Source: Candidatus Cloacimonadota bacterium
GTDB taxonomy: Bacteria; Cloacimonadota; Cloacimonadia; JGIOTU-2
DNA: 9,471 bases
Reading direction: 5' to 3'
Assembly (NCBI GenBank): GCA_021160355.1
Contig: JAGHCS010000121.1
Coordinates: 1 to 9,471 of the forward strand
The notes beneath the pieces are model-generated. The model ran no database searches. It was given only the letters and a program-made list of their open reading frames with translations, and was not told the DNA's origin. Below, in pieces: positions 7,559 to 9,471 of the stretch; position 1 is the stretch's first letter, and the number at the start of each line of letters is the position of its first letter. A program made the position numbers and the translations under genes.

Positions 7559-8590
7559 ATGAGAAAATTTTCTGTTTCTGATTTTGACTACATACTTCCT
7601 GAAGGAATGATCGCACAATATCCTTCTGAAAAAAGGGAAGAATCCAAATTGATGATCGTGAACCGAAAAGAAAACTTGGTTTCGATAGACATTTTTAAAA
7701 ACATACCGAACTATCTAAGTGAGAGTGATTTTCTTGTTATGAATGAGACGAAGGTCATTCCTGCGCGTCTTGTGGGCAAGAAACCTTCCGGGGGAAAGAT
7801 CGAGGTGCTGCTTCTCGAAGAGGTTGATGAGCATACGTGGAAATGTCTTGTGAAACCGGGACGACGCCTGAAGATCGGTTCGGAGATGATACTTGGAGAT
7901 TTGCTACACGGCAAAATTATCGAATGGGGAGACAAGGGTGAGCGGCTTATTCGGTTCTCTTATGATGGAGATTTTTTCAATATTATTGATGAAATTGGCA
8001 GGATTCCACTTCCTCCATACATCAAAAGAGAAGCAACTGAACTCGATGCAGAACGGTACCAGACTGTTTTTGCAGACAAGCAGGGTTCTGTTGCAGCGCC
8101 AACCGCTGGCTTGCATTTTACTCCTGCTCTCCTCAAACAGCTCAAAACAAACGGGATCGAGTCTGCCAAAGTGAATCTTCGTATCGGGCTCGACACGTTC
8201 AGACCTGTAATGGTCGAGCATGTGGAAGATCATACCATGCATACTGAATATTGCTCGGTTTCTGAGAAAGAAGCAAATAGAATAAACAAAGCTGTGCAAA
8301 TCGGTAAACGTATCGTTGCGGTGGGCACCACGAGCGTGCGAACACTTGAGAGCTTTGCTCAGAACAGACATCTTGAATCCGGCAGCAAACATACCAACAT
8401 TTTTATCTACCCGGGTTATCATTTTCAGATCGTGGATAAACTTATTACAAACTTCCATCTTCCCCGTTCCACGCTCATCATGCTGGTCTCAGCATTTGCG
8501 GGATATGACCTGATCATGGAAGCTTATCAAAGAGCCATTGCTGAGAAGTTCAGATTTTACAGCTACGGCGACGCAATGTTGATCTTATAG
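7559..8590 (+). CDS. queA: S-adenosylmethionine:tRNA ribosyltransferase-isomerase QueA
   Basis: This 343-residue cytosolic enzyme uses the ribosyl part of S-adenosylmethionine to turn preQ1 at tRNA position 34 into epoxyqueuosine, a late step of queuosine synthesis (tRNAs with GUN anticodons). Family blocks are present in order: FDYILPEGMIAQYP at the N-terminus, MNETKVIPARL, G-K-I-E-V-L-L-L, PLPPYIKR, RYQTVFA, VAAPTAGLHFT, the L-x-x-G/D-T-F-R-P-V region, VGTTSVRTLE, IYPGYHF, ITNFHLPRSTL, and a final SYGDAMLI. Length matches the usual 340-355 residues and nothing appears missing. The ATG lies 3 nt after the DUF3108 stop without a Shine-Dalgarno, suggesting coupled translation. No other queuosine gene (tgt, queG/queH, queC-F) is in the window. 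Confidence 0.97.
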   Translation: MRKFSVSDFDYILPEGMIAQYPSEKREESKLMIVNRKENLVSIDIFKNIPNYLSESDFLVMNETKVIPARLVGKKPSGGKIEVLLLEEVDEHTWKCLVKPGRRLKIGSEMILGDLLHGKIIEWGDKGERLIRFSYDGDFFNIIDEIGRIPLPPYIKREATELDAERYQTVFADKQGSVAAPTAGLHFTPALLKQLKTNGIESAKVNLRIGLDTFRPVMVEHVEDHTMHTEYCSVSEKEANRINKAVQIGKRIVAVGTTSVRTLESFAQNRHLESGSKHTNIFIYPGYHFQIVDKLITNFHLPRSTLIMLVSAFAGYDLIMEAYQRAIAEKFRFYSYGDAMLIL

Positions 8591-8592
8591 TT

Positions 8593-9471
8593 ATGAAAAA
8601 AGGTGCGGCTTCAGAACAAATATATTCTTGTTCCCAAGCCCCAGCTTGGGGGCGCAAAAATTATCTAAATCCTTATTTCGCGTTTTACCATTCAAGGCGT
8701 AATTTCATAGTAGTTATAATAATTCTTTCGACACTCCTCTCACTCTCCCCTTGCTTGCTTCAAGCGCAAGACCATGACTATTATATTAATAAAGAATTCA
8801 TCATTGATGGATTCCAGAACGCTTGTGATGTTTACACTTCTCCATTTCGCTGGGATGCACATGACTGGCTGAAAGCCGGCATTTTCACTGGTGCAACGAT
8901 CCTCCTCTTAACTTGTGACGAGAACGTACAGGATTTTGTTCAGGATCACAAATCGAATGCGCTGAACTCAATTACGGATGTGACGAACATTCTCGGAGAT
9001 GGATATTTTGTTTTACCAACTGAAGCATTGCTGTACTGTTATGGCGTGCTGGCAAAAGATGAAAAGGCACGGCGAATTTCTCTTGAAATGCTTGAGAGTT
9101 TTGCTGTTACCGGCGTTGCAGTAAATGCGATAAAATTTCTTACACACCGTCATCGACCTTCAGCTTCAGACTCTCCGAATATCTGGGATGGACCATCATT
9201 TTCCTCTCATAATATTGCCCTTCCTTCCGGACATGCTGCTGTTGCTTTTAGCTGGGCAACAGTTTTGGCAGAGGAGTTTTCAGACAAACCACTTGTCGGC
9301 ATTGTGTCTTACACACTCGCCACCTGTACTGCATTCTCACGTGTATATAAGAACAAGCACTGGGTTTCTGATGTATTTGTCGGTGCGGTACTCAGTCATA
9401 TTATTACAAAAAAGATTGTGTCTCTTCATAAGGGGAATGAAATGAGCAGCATATCCTTCTCACCTCTCCCA
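8593..9471 (+). CDS. PAP2-superfamily phosphatase (3' partial)
   Basis: At least 293 codons are open to the window end. This is a type 2 phosphatidic acid phosphatase-like enzyme of the envelope, which would remove phosphate from a lipid phosphate such as phosphatidate or undecaprenyl diphosphate. The three catalytic motifs are complete: K181-x6-R188-P189 (KFLTHRHRP), P-S-G-H at 211-214, and S249-R-x5-H256-x3-D260. Hydrophobic segments lie at about 38-57 and 93-107, with shorter ones around the motifs. The first (IVVIIILSTLL...), ending near QAQ|D, may be a signal peptide, but it is preceded by 37 residues, which is unusually long. Part of that extension (residues 13-21) is encoded by a palindrome (8630-8653). 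ATG 8593, 2 nt after the queA stop, is the only ATG, GTG or TTG in frame before the hydrophobic segment, so it is chosen as start. The substrate cannot be told. Confidence 0.87.
   Translation, partial: MKKGAASEQIYSCSQAPAWGRKNYLNPYFAFYHSRRNFIVVIIILSTLLSLSPCLLQAQDHDYYINKEFIIDGFQNACDVYTSPFRWDAHDWLKAGIFTGATILLLTCDENVQDFVQDHKSNALNSITDVTNILGDGYFVLPTEALLYCYGVLAKDEKARRISLEMLESFAVTGVAVNAIKFLTHRHRPSASDSPNIWDGPSFSSHNIALPSGHAAVAFSWATVLAEEFSDKPLVGIVSYTLATCTAFSRVYKNKHWVSDVFVGAVLSHIITKKIVSLHKGNEMSSISFSPLP
8630..8653. repeat. GC-rich palindrome (REP-like hairpin) inside the PAP2 gene
   Basis: CCCAAGC (8633-8639) and GCTTGGG (8644-8650) pair perfectly around a CCCA loop. The stem can extend by two T-G wobbles and a G-C pair to 8630-8653. 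There is no T-run after it, so it is not a rho-independent terminator for queA. The sequence resembles short dispersed palindromes of the type CCCAAGCnnnAGCTTGGG that I recall from many bacterial genomes. That recollection is not checked, and only one copy was noticed in this window. Confidence 0.6.

Noticed and set aside
7904..8458. 184-codon open frame on the - strand inside queA
   Set aside because: It lies fully inside a well-conserved queA gene, has no recognisable domain and no start signal, and is a shadow frame. The 145-codon - strand frame at 5142-5579 in dinG is rejected for the same reason.
9188..9445. 85-codon + strand open frame near the window end
   Set aside because: It overlaps the PAP2 catalytic motifs in another frame; the PAP2 frame has all three motifs and stays open to the window edge.

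Overview
The window carries seven protein-coding genes, all on the + strand, two of them cut by the window edges. Genes are tightly packed. No stretch over 300 bases lacks a gene; the longest gap is about 154 nt (2106-2259). No RNA gene, CRISPR array or insertion sequence was found. Two large secreted proteins end in a C-terminal domain of the Por/type IX sorting type (TIGR04183-like: N-P-F near its start, G-x-Y-F-x-K/L near its end). Together with moderate GC and mostly Shine-Dalgarno-poor starts, this suggests a bacterium of the Fibrobacteres-Chlorobi-Bacteroidetes (FCB) group. A Cloacimonadota-like lineage fits well, but that is inference from style, not from a marker gene.

Left part (3-1111): the 3' end of a PhnE-type ABC transporter permease, followed 8 nt later by a HAD phosphatase/phosphomutase of the beta-phosphoglucomutase-like type.

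Middle part (1131-3801): two exported proteins, each a beta-propeller passenger followed by the C-terminal sorting domain. The passengers are unrelated: a YVTN/NHL-like propeller in the first, a kelch propeller plus fibronectin type III module in the second. The last 91 residues differ at one position only, and the nucleotide similarity runs on about 75 nt past both stop codons. This is a duplicated tail cassette on different passengers, and the most interesting structure in the window.

Right part (3879-9471): a likely operon. It holds a DinG-family helicase fused to a DnaQ-like exonuclease, an exported DUF3108 protein, queA (queuosine tRNA modification), and a PAP2-superfamily membrane-associated phosphatase running off the window end. 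Their junctions are a 4-nt overlap, 3 nt and 2 nt. They share no obvious pathway (DNA repair, envelope, tRNA modification, lipid phosphate metabolism). A perfect GC-rich palindrome sits inside the first codons of the PAP2 gene and appears to have been absorbed into its reading frame.
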